From: Nitrospirota bacterium
GTDB lineage: Bacteria; Nitrospirota_A; Leptospirillia; Leptospirillales; Leptospirillaceae
NCBI GenBank assembly: GCA_027335985.1
Contig: DAHWGX010000004.1
Span: forward strand, 1-8,613
DNA: 8,613 nt
Direction: 5' to 3'
A program made the translations under genes and the position numbers. How positions within the stretch are numbered: position 1 is the first letter of the stretch; every line of letters starts with the position of its first letter. Below, in pieces: positions 1-5,677 of the stretch. The notes under the pieces are model-generated. The model worked only from the letters and a program-made list of their open reading frames with translations. It was not told where the DNA came from and did no database searches.

Positions 1-404
1 CGGTAGGAAACCAGCGTGGCGTCGGCCAACCCCGGATCTTCGAGCTTGAATGCCCGTCTCCCGGCATCCACCGAGGGAAGAAGCACATGCTCGTCCGAAG
101 CCAGGAACGGCCGAAAGGTGAACACCCGGTCGAGGAGTCCGGCATTCTTCCGGAGCCATCGGTTTCGAAGCGCCGTGCGCTTCGCGTATCCCGTCTGGGC
201 TCCCCACGACAAAGCCGCTTTTTTTTGGGCCGCCTGGCGTAGCGCCCGCTTTCGGACGGAGTCTCCGGGGGGGGAGGGATGTTCGGCCTGCCCGAGGGTC
301 GGGAGCGTCTGGCGGGAATGGGGGCCGGTCGGGGAAGTGGCCGCGACGGCGATTCCGGGCAGGGAAAGCGAGAGGACGAAGAAGGCCGCGATCCTATTTT
401 TCAT
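1..404 (-). CDS. dotC: DotC/TraI-like type IVB secretion outer-membrane protein (partial, C terminus off the left edge)
   Basis: My reverse-strand translation from ATG 404 gives 134 residues before the window edge. The first ~22 residues look like a Sec signal peptide (basic MKNR, a hydrophobic stretch, then AVAA). Residues ~52-110 carry the DotC pattern: a basic helix, then GAQTGYAKR (68-76), then LLDRVFTF (90-97) and the HVLLPSV element (106-112). In Dot/Icm and IncI systems DotC is an outer-membrane partner of DotD and DotH in the core complex, and dotC follows dotD as here. The ATG overlaps the end of dotD by 11 bases and has a good Shine-Dalgarno (AAAGGAGG, 8 bases upstream), so translational coupling is likely. 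Oddity: Legionella DotC is a lipoprotein, but no lipobox cysteine is visible near this N terminus. The frame also contains C8 (267-274) and A8 (219-226) runs in coding sense. The family call comes from recognising the pattern and was not searched. Confidence 0.78.
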   Translation of the reverse strand, partial: MKNRIAAFFVLSLSLPGIAVAATSPTGPHSRQTLPTLGQAEHPSPPGDSVRKRALRQAAQKKAALSWGAQTGYAKRTALRNRWLRKNAGLLDRVFTFRPFLASDEHVLLPSVDAGRRAFKLEDPGLADATLVSY

Positions 405-963
405 TGGCAAGCCCTCCTTTCGTTTCGCTCCTTTTGGAGGGAAGGGGAGGTGGGTAGATCAGGTCGATCTCCCGACCCTCGGGCCGAATAACAATCCAGG
501 CGGAAGGGGTTACCTGTACGCCGGCATCGCGAAGGATGTCGTAGAGAGGTTCGCGCCTGGCGCGAATTTCGATCATGGGCGAGGATTCCGGACGGCGGCC
601 GATCACCTTGACACTCCAGCGGACGGTTTTTCCAAGCCGTTTCAGAAAGGGCTGGACAGGACCGACATATTTCATCGTGAAACGGCGTCCCATCATCCCC
701 GTCTTCTGGATCCGGGAAATGCCGAGGGCCGCGGGTGGAAGGTGGCTCTGGAAGGCGAGCAAGCGGTCCCAGTCGCGAGACACCCTGTCCGCCGCCCGGG
801 AGAGAATCCGGGCCGTATTGGAACTGCCCATCTCCGCTGCGCCATTCTCTTCGAAGCGGACGTGCGTGGATGCGGCGCATCCGGCCATCGTCGCCAATAG
901 TCCCAGTCCTCCAGAAAGAAGGGTGAACAATCGAAAGAAAAAAAATTTCCTCTCCGGATTCAT
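394..963 (-). CDS. dotD: DotD/TraH-like type IVB secretion lipoprotein
   Basis: 189 residues. The N terminus has a basic start, a hydrophobic segment (residues 7-26) and a lipobox-like TMAGC, with Cys29 as the probable lipidated residue. This places the mature protein in the outer membrane. The C-terminal half fits the DotD secretin-N0-like domain: YVGPVQPFLKRL (99-110), a VKVIGRRP turn (118-125), EPLYDILRDAGVQ (138-150) and a final strand ending in IDLIY (166-170). DotD is the lipoprotein that with DotC helps place the DotH ring in Legionella, and IncI plasmids carry the homologue TraH. It is the first gene of a leftward operon with dotC overlapping its end, so the window shows only the start of a larger cluster. 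The Shine-Dalgarno is weak (CAGG). A T8 run lies at codons 7-9. A conjugative element seems more likely than an effector-delivery system, but the window cannot settle that. Confidence 0.82.
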   Translation of the reverse strand: MNPERKFFFFRLFTLLSGGLGLLATMAGCAASTHVRFEENGAAEMGSSNTARILSRAADRVSRDWDRLLAFQSHLPPAALGISRIQKTGMMGRRFTMKYVGPVQPFLKRLGKTVRWSVKVIGRRPESSPMIEIRARREPLYDILRDAGVQVTPSAWIVIRPEGREIDLIYPPPLPSKRSETKGGLANEK

Positions 964-990
964 CGAGACCTGGAAAAATCATTTTTTGGT

Positions 991-1047
991 GTGCACGCCA
1001 TGATTGTTGTGTTCCCTGACGATCCTGGTGGCGTGCACGCCATGATT
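991..1047. promoter_or_regulatory. Direct repeat pair GTGCACGCCATGATT, probable operator upstream of dotD
   Basis: The 15-mer GTGCACGCCATGATT occurs at 991-1005 and exactly again at 1033-1047. The start-to-start distance is 42 bp, close to four helical turns. A TGGTG precedes both copies. Each contains the palindrome GTGCAC, widened to GCGTGCACGC in the second. Both lie 28-84 bp upstream of the dotD start, where an operator or promoter would be. Same-face spacing suggests cooperative binding of a regulator. Binding sites near a transfer origin are an alternative. The binder is unknown. Confidence 0.5.
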
Positions 1048-1071
1048 CCTGTCCTCCCCGTCCCATTTCGT

Positions 1072-1104
1072 GTGTTCTCCGCCCGCATTTCTGCGCGGGA
1101 ACAC
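1072..1104. repeat. Imperfect inverted repeat (13-bp stem with two bulges)
   Basis: GTGTTC (1072-1077), CCGC (1079-1082) and GCA (1085-1087) pair with TGC (1092-1094), GCGG (1095-1098) and GAACAC (1099-1104) around a TTTC loop, with bulges at T1078 and C1083-1084. TTTT follows on the plus strand, so it resembles a weak intrinsic terminator in that direction, but no plus-strand gene ends here. In the leftward dotD transcript it could be a leader hairpin. GTGTTC also occurs at 1009-1014, so it may instead be part of a protein-binding array. Confidence 0.45.
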
Positions 1105-1118
1105 TTTTGAAAGTCTCC

Positions 1119-1147
1119 TTGACTCCCGGCGGAATTTATTAAAGTAT
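1119..1147 (+). promoter_or_regulatory. Possible promoter for the EAL gene
   Basis: TTGACT at 1119-1124 matches five of six bases of a sigma-70 -35 box. The sequence 15-17 bases downstream is AT-rich (TAAAGT 1140-1145 or AAGTAT 1142-1147), giving a poor -10. The candidate -10 overlaps the left edge of the 36-bp palindrome, which would suit repression or activation at this site. Confidence 0.3.
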
Positions 1148-1180
1148 TTAAAACGGTATATGTCAATACCATTTTAAATA
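1145..1180. promoter_or_regulatory. 36-bp near-perfect palindrome, probable operator
   Basis: The left arm TATTTAAAACGGTAT (1145-1159) and right arm ATACCATTTTAAATA (1166-1180) are complementary at 14 of 15 positions, with a 6-base centre. The block ends 22 bases before the EAL start and lies in the divergent region shared with dotD. Its size and AT-rich outer arms fit a dimer- or tetramer-binding operator better than a terminator, since no T-run follows. The inner ACGGTATA recurs at 1986-1993 just before the HTH-like gene. Confidence 0.55.
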
Positions 1181-1202
1181 AACAGCATTGAAAGGGATCC
1201 TG

Positions 1203-1919
1203 ATGCCTCTTCTCCCCTCCGTATCGTTTCCCATTCTTCTTTCCCGATCCCGTCTCCACTGGCAACCGATCGTCGACCTCGAGACCGGGAGACCCATCGG
1301 GGCCGAAGCCCTCTTTCGTCCTCCGGTCGGAAACCCCGCCAGGATGTTGGACTGGATCGCCCGATTGGATCAGTGGGAAGAGTTCAGCAGGTGGGAGATG
1401 AAGCAGGTCCTCCTGGATCTTTCGCTTCTCCCACCGCTGGAAGAGCAGTTTTTTGCGTTTTTCAATCTTTCTCCCCGGCAATGTGTTTCTTCGTTTCTTT
1501 TTCCGTTTCTGCCCCATTTCCCTGCCAATATTGTGCCGGTGATCGAAGTGCTGGAGAACGCGCTCGAGCCATCGCAGCTGTCGGTACTCGCCCAGGCGAG
1601 GCGCCGGGGATTCCGGATCGCGATCGACGATTTCGGAACCGGTCATTCCAATATCGACCGTCTTTTGGACCTGTCCGTCGATTTCGTGAAGATCGACCGG
1701 AAACTCGTTCAGTCGACGGGGAAGAATGACAGGGATCTTGTCGAAGGGGTCGTGCGAGCGCTCGGGAGATCCGACATCCGGATCGTGGGAGAAGGACTCG
1801 AAACCGAAGCCCATGTTCGTTTTGCCGGACAGATCGGATGTGTTTCGGGGCAGGGGTGGTTTTACGGGAAGCCGATTCCGATCGAGGAATTGCGCTCAAT
1901 GTGCTTCCGGGCCCGTTGA
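1203..1919 (+). CDS. Stand-alone EAL-domain cyclic-di-GMP phosphodiesterase
   Basis: 238 residues, essentially one EAL domain with no sensor, GGDEF or membrane segment, so probably cytosolic. EAL enzymes open c-di-GMP to linear pGpG. The catalytic signature looks complete: E35-A-L, N88 (in NLSP), E115 and E118 (EVLE), D142-D143 (DDFGTG), K163 (VKID), E197 (EGLE) and Q217 (QGWFYGKP). Activity is therefore likely. I chose ATG 1203 over the in-frame TTG 1188 because AAAGGG sits 6 bases before the ATG. The gene is divergent from dotD across a region rich in repeats, which suggests shared control. The downstream HTH-like gene starts 76 bases later with no visible terminator, so the two may be co-transcribed. 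Without its own sensor it could work through partners or transcriptional control. Confidence 0.9.
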   Translation: MPLLPSVSFPILLSRSRLHWQPIVDLETGRPIGAEALFRPPVGNPARMLDWIARLDQWEEFSRWEMKQVLLDLSLLPPLEEQFFAFFNLSPRQCVSSFLFPFLPHFPANIVPVIEVLENALEPSQLSVLAQARRRGFRIAIDDFGTGHSNIDRLLDLSVDFVKIDRKLVQSTGKNDRDLVEGVVRALGRSDIRIVGEGLETEAHVRFAGQIGCVSGQGWFYGKPIPIEELRSMCFRAR

Positions 1920-1995
1920 TCGAAGACCTTATTTCCTGTAGAGTTCTCAGGTCAGAATGGTAATTGGGCATAACCTCTGAGGGATACGGTATAAC

Positions 1996-2700
1996 TTGAA
2001 CGAATCCGATTATCGACGAATCGTCCAACTTCTTGTTGAACTCTCCGACCGTCCGGTGACCACGTGGGCCAGAATCTGCGGAATCGAACCTTCAAATGCC
2101 TTGAACTGGCTTCGCGGAAGCGCCACGCTCTCCAACGAGAAGGTTGCCCGGTTTCTTAAAGTCCTGTCTTTCGATTCCGACACCGGAAAGCTCGATCCCT
2201 CCCGTGTGCATGTCTGGGTCGTGTCCCCGCACAAACCGGATCTCCTGAAAGCGGCAGGGGAGGAATTTCTCGAATCACCGAGCGTGATGACAATCATTTC
2301 TCCGGATTTCTCCGGTCCGGCGGACTTTTCCCAGGCGCCCCAGATCGCTCTTCTCCGGTCTGGTCCCCTCCGGATCGTCCTGAGCCGAAAACTTTTTACA
2401 TCAAAAAAGAGCGATACTCCTCGATCCCAGAAGATCGGCTCCTCCTGGATCTGGCCTTCGCTACTCCCTGGAGGTCGATGGAAGTCGGAGGGAATCCCTT
2501 CGTCGGAAGACGCTCCGCCTGTTATCGCTCCCGGTCCTTTCCTTTTCGATCTTCTCCTGGGACAGGCCTCCCTCGAATATTTCGACGCCATCCTGGACAA
2601 AGCCGCCCCCTGGAACTGGAAAGACGTCGAGGCCCTGGCCAAAAAGAAGGGGCTCACGGCGCGGGAAGTCGCGGAGATGCTCCAGGGTAGTCGGAGATAA
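1996..2700 (+). CDS. Unrecognised protein with helix-turn-helix-like N terminus
   Basis: 234 residues, and I do not recognise the family. Residues ~20-58 (TTWARICGIEPSNALNWLRG, then a helix EKVARFLKVL) have the spacing of a Cro/XRE-type helix-turn-helix. The middle part is rich in Pro and Ser with no signal peptide or membrane helix. The C-terminal ~25 residues (DVEALAKKKGLTAREVAEML) look like a second short helical, possibly DNA-binding, element. The start is TTG: no ATG is available before residue ~97, and GAGGGA lies 11 bases upstream. It follows the EAL gene and converges on the methyltransferase with a 13-base gap. A transcription regulator of the neighbouring genes is a reasonable guess, supported by the ACGGTATA half-site just before its start. 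That role is inferred. Confidence 0.7.
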   Translation: MNESDYRRIVQLLVELSDRPVTTWARICGIEPSNALNWLRGSATLSNEKVARFLKVLSFDSDTGKLDPSRVHVWVVSPHKPDLLKAAGEEFLESPSVMTIISPDFSGPADFSQAPQIALLRSGPLRIVLSRKLFTSKKSDTPRSQKIGSSWIWPSLLPGGRWKSEGIPSSEDAPPVIAPGPFLFDLLLGQASLEYFDAILDKAAPWNWKDVEALAKKKGLTAREVAEMLQGSRR

Positions 2701-2713
2701 TGGGGACCATCTT

Positions 2714-3364
2714 TTAAGAAGAGGGAACGTTTTCGGGAGGAGCAAGGATCAGAAAACGAATGGCCGGGACCGGTTCAAAAGAGCGCAGATCGGCCTTCAT
2801 GGGAAAGAATCCGGCCGAAGAAAGATTTTCCTCCATCCACTGCTCGACTGTCTGGATCTCCTGATCGGTTTTCGCCCATCGGGGCTGGACCGTTACGACA
2901 AAGTTTCCGCCGGGGGAAAGGACCCTTCGGATTTCCCGTAGCCCGGGGATGGGATGTTCCCAGAACGGCATGGAATTGATGGAGAATGCCTTGTCAAAGG
3001 AGCCATCCGGATAAGGGAGTGTTTCGACCGTCCCGTGCCGGACGTCGATATTTCCGGAAAGGATCTTTGCCCGGTTGAGTTTTCGGGCCTTTGTCACCAT
3101 GAGTCCGGAAGCATCAACCCCGTGAAGCTGAATGTCCGGGATGGTCTGTGCAAGCTGACGGAGGGCTTCCCCCGGACCGAATCCGATTTCGAGAACCCGG
3201 TCTCTGGGCTGTATGTCCAGCGCTTCGATTGTCCATTGGGCAATATCCTGGTTCGAAAGACCCATGAGCCAACCTCCAAGATGACCCAAGAAGCCGGAAG
3301 GATGGGCGAACATCCGATGAAGAACCTGTGAGTTCGGAATTTTCAGGTCATTTCCATCAACCAT
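2714..3364 (-). CDS. Class I SAM-dependent methyltransferase
   Basis: 216 residues with a Methyltransf_11/UbiE-like Rossmann core. Motif I is VLEIGFGPG (57-65), which binds SAM. The acidic end of strand 2 is GVDAS (82-86, Asp84 contacting the ribose). Motif IV is in the stretch LPYPDGSFDKAFS (116-128), followed by EIRRVLSPGG (144-153), the usual post-core helix and turn. An N-terminal helical cap (1-50) probably forms the substrate pocket. The substrate cannot be told; small-molecule, lipid or quinone-type targets are all possible. AGGAGG lies 4 bases before the ATG, which supports this start. It is transcribed leftward, 173 bases downstream of the DUF1641 gene, so it may be a late member of the sqr operon or have its own promoter. 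I see no clear promoter or terminator between them. Confidence 0.88.
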   Translation of the reverse strand: MVDGNDLKIPNSQVLHRMFAHPSGFLGHLGGWLMGLSNQDIAQWTIEALDIQPRDRVLEIGFGPGEALRQLAQTIPDIQLHGVDASGLMVTKARKLNRAKILSGNIDVRHGTVETLPYPDGSFDKAFSINSMPFWEHPIPGLREIRRVLSPGGNFVVTVQPRWAKTDQEIQTVEQWMEENLSSAGFFPMKADLRSFEPVPAIRFLILAPPENVPSS

Positions 3365-3537
3365 CTTTCCTCCTGAAAATTGTCATGGGTCTCTTGTACG
3401 ACAGATATCGGGATTTAATAAGAGTGAAAACTGGTCTTTACGATGTATCGATCTCGAACTGGTCGTTCTGGAAAACCGGTATAGCGTTTCTTCTTGATCG
3501 GCTCGACGGCCGAATAAGAAACACAGAATATGAGGTG

Positions 3538-4011
3538 CTAATAGACGGTTTCCTCTCTCAGGTCCACTCCATCATAAGACATCTGACGGCCGAGGGCTCC
3601 GGCAACCAGGAAGAGAAAGAGCAATCCTCTCCGGACATCGGGGTCTTGCAATACTCCAAAAAGCCCAAAAAGGGTCGGTGGGTCTTTCATTTTTGAAACT
3701 TTTGCGGAGGATTGACGGGCAGCATTTCCCAAGGACCATGCTCCGGCCATCCCATCCTCAAATGTTTTCATGAGTCGTTCGATCATATAAGCGTCTGACA
3801 TGTCTTCCAGATCGGCAAGGATTGAAAGCACGTGAATGATCTTTTCCAAGCGTCTGCCAGCTATGAGGGGTTCGATTTGTCCGATAAGCGCTTCAAGCCC
3901 TTTTATTGATTCCTCGTCATGAAACAAGTGAAGGGATTCCAATCGCTTTCGGAAGGATTCAATCGTGTCTGTTTTTTCGGATGGCTCTTGCGACGAAGAA
4001 GGATTTCCCAT
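3538..4011 (-). CDS. DUF1641 protein, partner of SQR
   Basis: 157 residues. The C-terminal part carries the DUF1641 signature: PPTLFGLFGVLQDPDVRRG (111-129) followed by a hydrophobic stretch LLFLFLVAGALG (130-141). The N-terminal ~20 residues are Ser/Glu-rich and look disordered; the middle is helical and charged. DUF1641 genes often accompany sulfide:quinone oxidoreductase or formate dehydrogenase genes. The biochemical role is not established; membrane or complex association with the oxidoreductase is a guess from the hydrophobic segment. The frame stays open further upstream, but ATG 4011 has GAGGAGG 5 bases before it and follows the sqr stop by 22 bases, giving a two-gene operon. The longer version would overlap sqr and is unlikely. 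Confidence 0.85.
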   Translation of the reverse strand: MGNPSSSQEPSEKTDTIESFRKRLESLHLFHDEESIKGLEALIGQIEPLIAGRRLEKIIHVLSILADLEDMSDAYMIERLMKTFEDGMAGAWSLGNAARQSSAKVSKMKDPPTLFGLFGVLQDPDVRRGLLFLFLVAGALGRQMSYDGVDLREETVY

Positions 4012-4033
4012 CTCTACCTCCTCATGATTTAAT

Positions 4034-5221
4034 TCAGACGATCCCCCGTGCGACTGCCCAATAGATTCCACGATTGAAACCTTTTCGCATGAGACTTCCC
4101 AGTTTATTGGGCGGGAGGGGTTGAACATCCTCTTTGTAGTTGTACCAGAGAGGCATTCCGGCTTCCATGCCCATTTGGGCAATGGCGACGACTCGACCTT
4201 CATAAATATCCGACGTTCTGGAAAAGCGAATTTCTGACGCAATATTATTGACGATGACCGGAGACTGATTGTGACAAGTTCCCCCCGCCTTGCTAACGGG
4301 TAAATCGACGGTATCACCTAAAACATAGACCCCCTCTGTCCCTTTGACTTTCAGTGTTTCCCGATCGGTCGGAAGCCACCCTTCATTGTCGGCCGCATCG
4401 GAAATTCCTGAATCAATAACAGCATCAACCGCCCGAATGGGGGGGGTTGCCATAAGGATGTCAAAACTCTCTTTCTCACCTTCTTCCGAATAGGCAATTT
4501 TGGCTTCCGGATCGACTTTGGACAATGTAAATCCTCTTTTGTACTTGATCCCTTTGCTTTCGAAAAAATAAGGCAATGCTTCCGATGTCGGTTTTTGGAG
4601 AAAAAGTGCGCACGTCTGTAATTGCGCCGTTTTCGGATAAGTATAGACAATTTCCACCTTGTCCCTAATCCCGCGGCTTCGGAGATAATCGTCCAGAATA
4701 AACGTCGTTTCCATGGGGGCAATTCCGCATTGATGAGGTACATTCGGAGTTTTTGGAAAGCTGACTGTGATCAAAACCCGTCCTTTCTGAAGCTTTTGGA
4801 ATTTTTCCGAAAGTCTTAGCGCGGGCTTATACTGATAAAAATAATCACCGGCCTCTTTGAGGCCTTCGATGCGTTCTGGAGCCGGAAGACAACCCGTTGC
4901 TATCACAAGATAATCATAATGAAGGGTTGCTCTTAGAGTTTTTACAGTCTTGTTTTTGAAATCGAAATGAACTGCGCTGTCGATTTCAAAATCAATTTCC
5001 GGACGCAAGAGGCTTCTTTCTTTCCTGCGCAACTCGTCTTTGAAAAACATATTGAAAGCGACATACATAAACGCTGGTTTATAGTAGTGCCACGGAGAAT
5101 CAGAAAGAAGCTTGATCTTGACCTCTTCAGCCAGAATCTCGGGATAGAGTTTGGCGACAAGATGATTAGCGGTCATCGTTCCACCGACACCGCCTCCCAC
5201 AATCAGAATCTGCTTTGCCAT
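4034..5221 (-). CDS. sqr: Sulfide:quinone oxidoreductase (SQR-like FAD flavoprotein)
   Basis: 395 residues, a normal SQR length. It has the FAD-binding GGGVGG (9-14), a Y-D-Y-L-V-I-A-T-G strand (102-110), an FAD-contacting VYVLGD (298-303) and a K-A-G-G segment (311-314). Cys165, in a PHQCGIAPME context, matches the redox-active Cys of the family, and Cys316 is a candidate for its partner. Cys111 and Cys204 are also present. SQR oxidises sulfide to polysulfide or sulfur and passes electrons to the quinone pool at the inner face of the membrane. Flavocytochrome-c-like relatives share the fold, so the exact type is open. I chose the second ATG (5221): GGAGG ends 6 bases before it, but directly abuts ATG 5227. 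It heads an operon with the DUF1641 gene. The coding region looks more AT-rich than the flanking genes, and it contains a C8 run (4439-4446, coding sense). Confidence 0.85.
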   Translation of the reverse strand: MAKQILIVGGGVGGTMTANHLVAKLYPEILAEEVKIKLLSDSPWHYYKPAFMYVAFNMFFKDELRRKERSLLRPEIDFEIDSAVHFDFKNKTVKTLRATLHYDYLVIATGCLPAPERIEGLKEAGDYFYQYKPALRLSEKFQKLQKGRVLITVSFPKTPNVPHQCGIAPMETTFILDDYLRSRGIRDKVEIVYTYPKTAQLQTCALFLQKPTSEALPYFFESKGIKYKRGFTLSKVDPEAKIAYSEEGEKESFDILMATPPIRAVDAVIDSGISDAADNEGWLPTDRETLKVKGTEGVYVLGDTVDLPVSKAGGTCHNQSPVIVNNIASEIRFSRTSDIYEGRVVAIAQMGMEAGMPLWYNYKEDVQPLPPNKLGSLMRKGFNRGIYWAVARGIV

Positions 5222-5254
5222 TTCCATCCTCCTTCCTTGAGAAGAAGCCCCTTG

Positions 5255-5301
5255 GGAGATCGTGCAACGCCTTTGTTGATCTCCTTAAACAGCTGTGTCA
5301 A
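5255..5301 (-). promoter_or_regulatory. sqr leader: inverted repeat GGAGATC/GATCTCC and a possible -35 box
   Basis: GGAGATC (5255-5261) and GATCTCC (5278-5284) are perfectly complementary across a 16-base spacer, 34 bases upstream of the sqr ATG. Just upstream in the leftward sense, TTGACA (reverse of 5296-5301) matches a -35 box exactly. The sequence 17 bases further (CAACAA) is a poor -10, so the promoter is only suggestive and might depend on an activator. The repeat could be an operator or an mRNA stem. Confidence 0.3.
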
Positions 5302-5394
5302 GCAAACCATGTACTAAACATACCACATAGATTGAACGAGTAAATGTTGGCGTTTCCGAATCCGATTCAGCCCACTTTGCGATTCTTCGACAGC

Positions 5395-5506
5395 TATAGG
5401 CGTTATCGATCTGGAGGGGATTTTGTAAAGACTCAACAAAACCGGATCCGAATCCGGTCGAGGCTGGTTTTTCGGGAAACCGATGCCGATAAGAGACTTA
5501 TCCAGG
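5395..5506 (+). pseudogene. Degenerate EAL-domain remnant
   Basis: Two pieces of an EAL C terminus survive in different frames. GAT TTT GTA AAG (5419-5430) encodes DFVK, as in the VDFVKID motif. At 5459-5497 another frame encodes RGWFFGKPMPIRDL, the QG(W/F)xxGKP motif and its tail. About 50 residues that normally separate them (KID through the EGxE motif) are missing, and the second frame is closed by TAA at 5426-5428. The DNA of the second piece is visibly close to the end of the intact EAL gene (1851-1886). This suggests decay of a related, possibly duplicated, gene by deletion and frameshift. A 67-codon frame at 5344-5547 crosses it, but its protein makes no domain sense. Confidence 0.7.
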
Positions 5507-5589
5507 AAAATCGGACAGTCTTTTCCCGCGATCGGGAGGAAGCCTAACGCAAGACGGTTCTCTCCGCGATTTGAGCTCCGGACAGTTTT

Positions 5590-5605
5590 TGTGATATACG
5601 TCACA
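5590..5605. promoter_or_regulatory. CRP-family binding site TGTGA-N6-TCACA
   Basis: TGTGATATACGTCACA is a perfect TGTGA-N6-TCACA palindrome, the classic CRP/Clp-type site. It lies ~80 bases upstream of the chosen start of the Rossmann protein and the GGDEF-EAL operon. If TTGTGA (5589-5594) and AATGAT (5613-5618, 18-bp spacer) were the promoter, the site would cover the -35 and could repress. If transcription starts nearer 5640, it would sit at an activating position. The regulator gene is not in the window. Confidence 0.6.
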
Positions 5606-5628
5606 CTTATTGAATGATAAGGAGTCGG

Positions 5629-5655
5629 ATGACCTTCGACGATAATCATGAATAA
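5629..5655 (+). CDS. Possible 8-codon leader peptide
   Basis: AAGGAG (5619-5624) stands 4 bases before an ATG that opens MTFDDNHE and a TAA stop. This is the best Shine-Dalgarno in the stretch. The tiny frame overlaps the alternative ATG at 5648 and ends 22 bases before the chosen start at 5678. It could be a regulatory leader or chance. No conserved peptide type is recognised. Confidence 0.25.
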   Translation: MTFDDNHE

Positions 5656-5677
5656 TGATCCTTTTCGGGAGAACATC

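Noticed and set aside
16..900. 294-codon plus-strand open frame
   Set aside because: It lies antisense to dotC and dotD, whose families, signal sequences, ribosome binding sites and overlap are convincing. Its own protein is low-complexity (rich in Arg, Gly, Pro).
960..1814. 284-codon minus-strand open frame through the EAL gene
   Set aside because: Antisense to the EAL gene and its promoter region. The repeated IMACTP peptide in it comes only from the 15-bp DNA repeats.
1990..1995. TATAAC as a -10 box for the HTH-like gene
   Set aside because: It abuts the TTG start, no -35 stands at the right distance, and transcription would begin inside the coding region.
3498..3513. TCGGC/GCCGA hairpin after the DUF1641 gene as a terminator
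   Set aside because: Only 5 bp of stem and no T-run on the leftward strand.
3328..3696. 122-codon plus-strand open frame between the methyltransferase and DUF1641 genes
   Set aside because: It overlaps both genes' ends antisense, has no good ribosome binding site and resembles no family.
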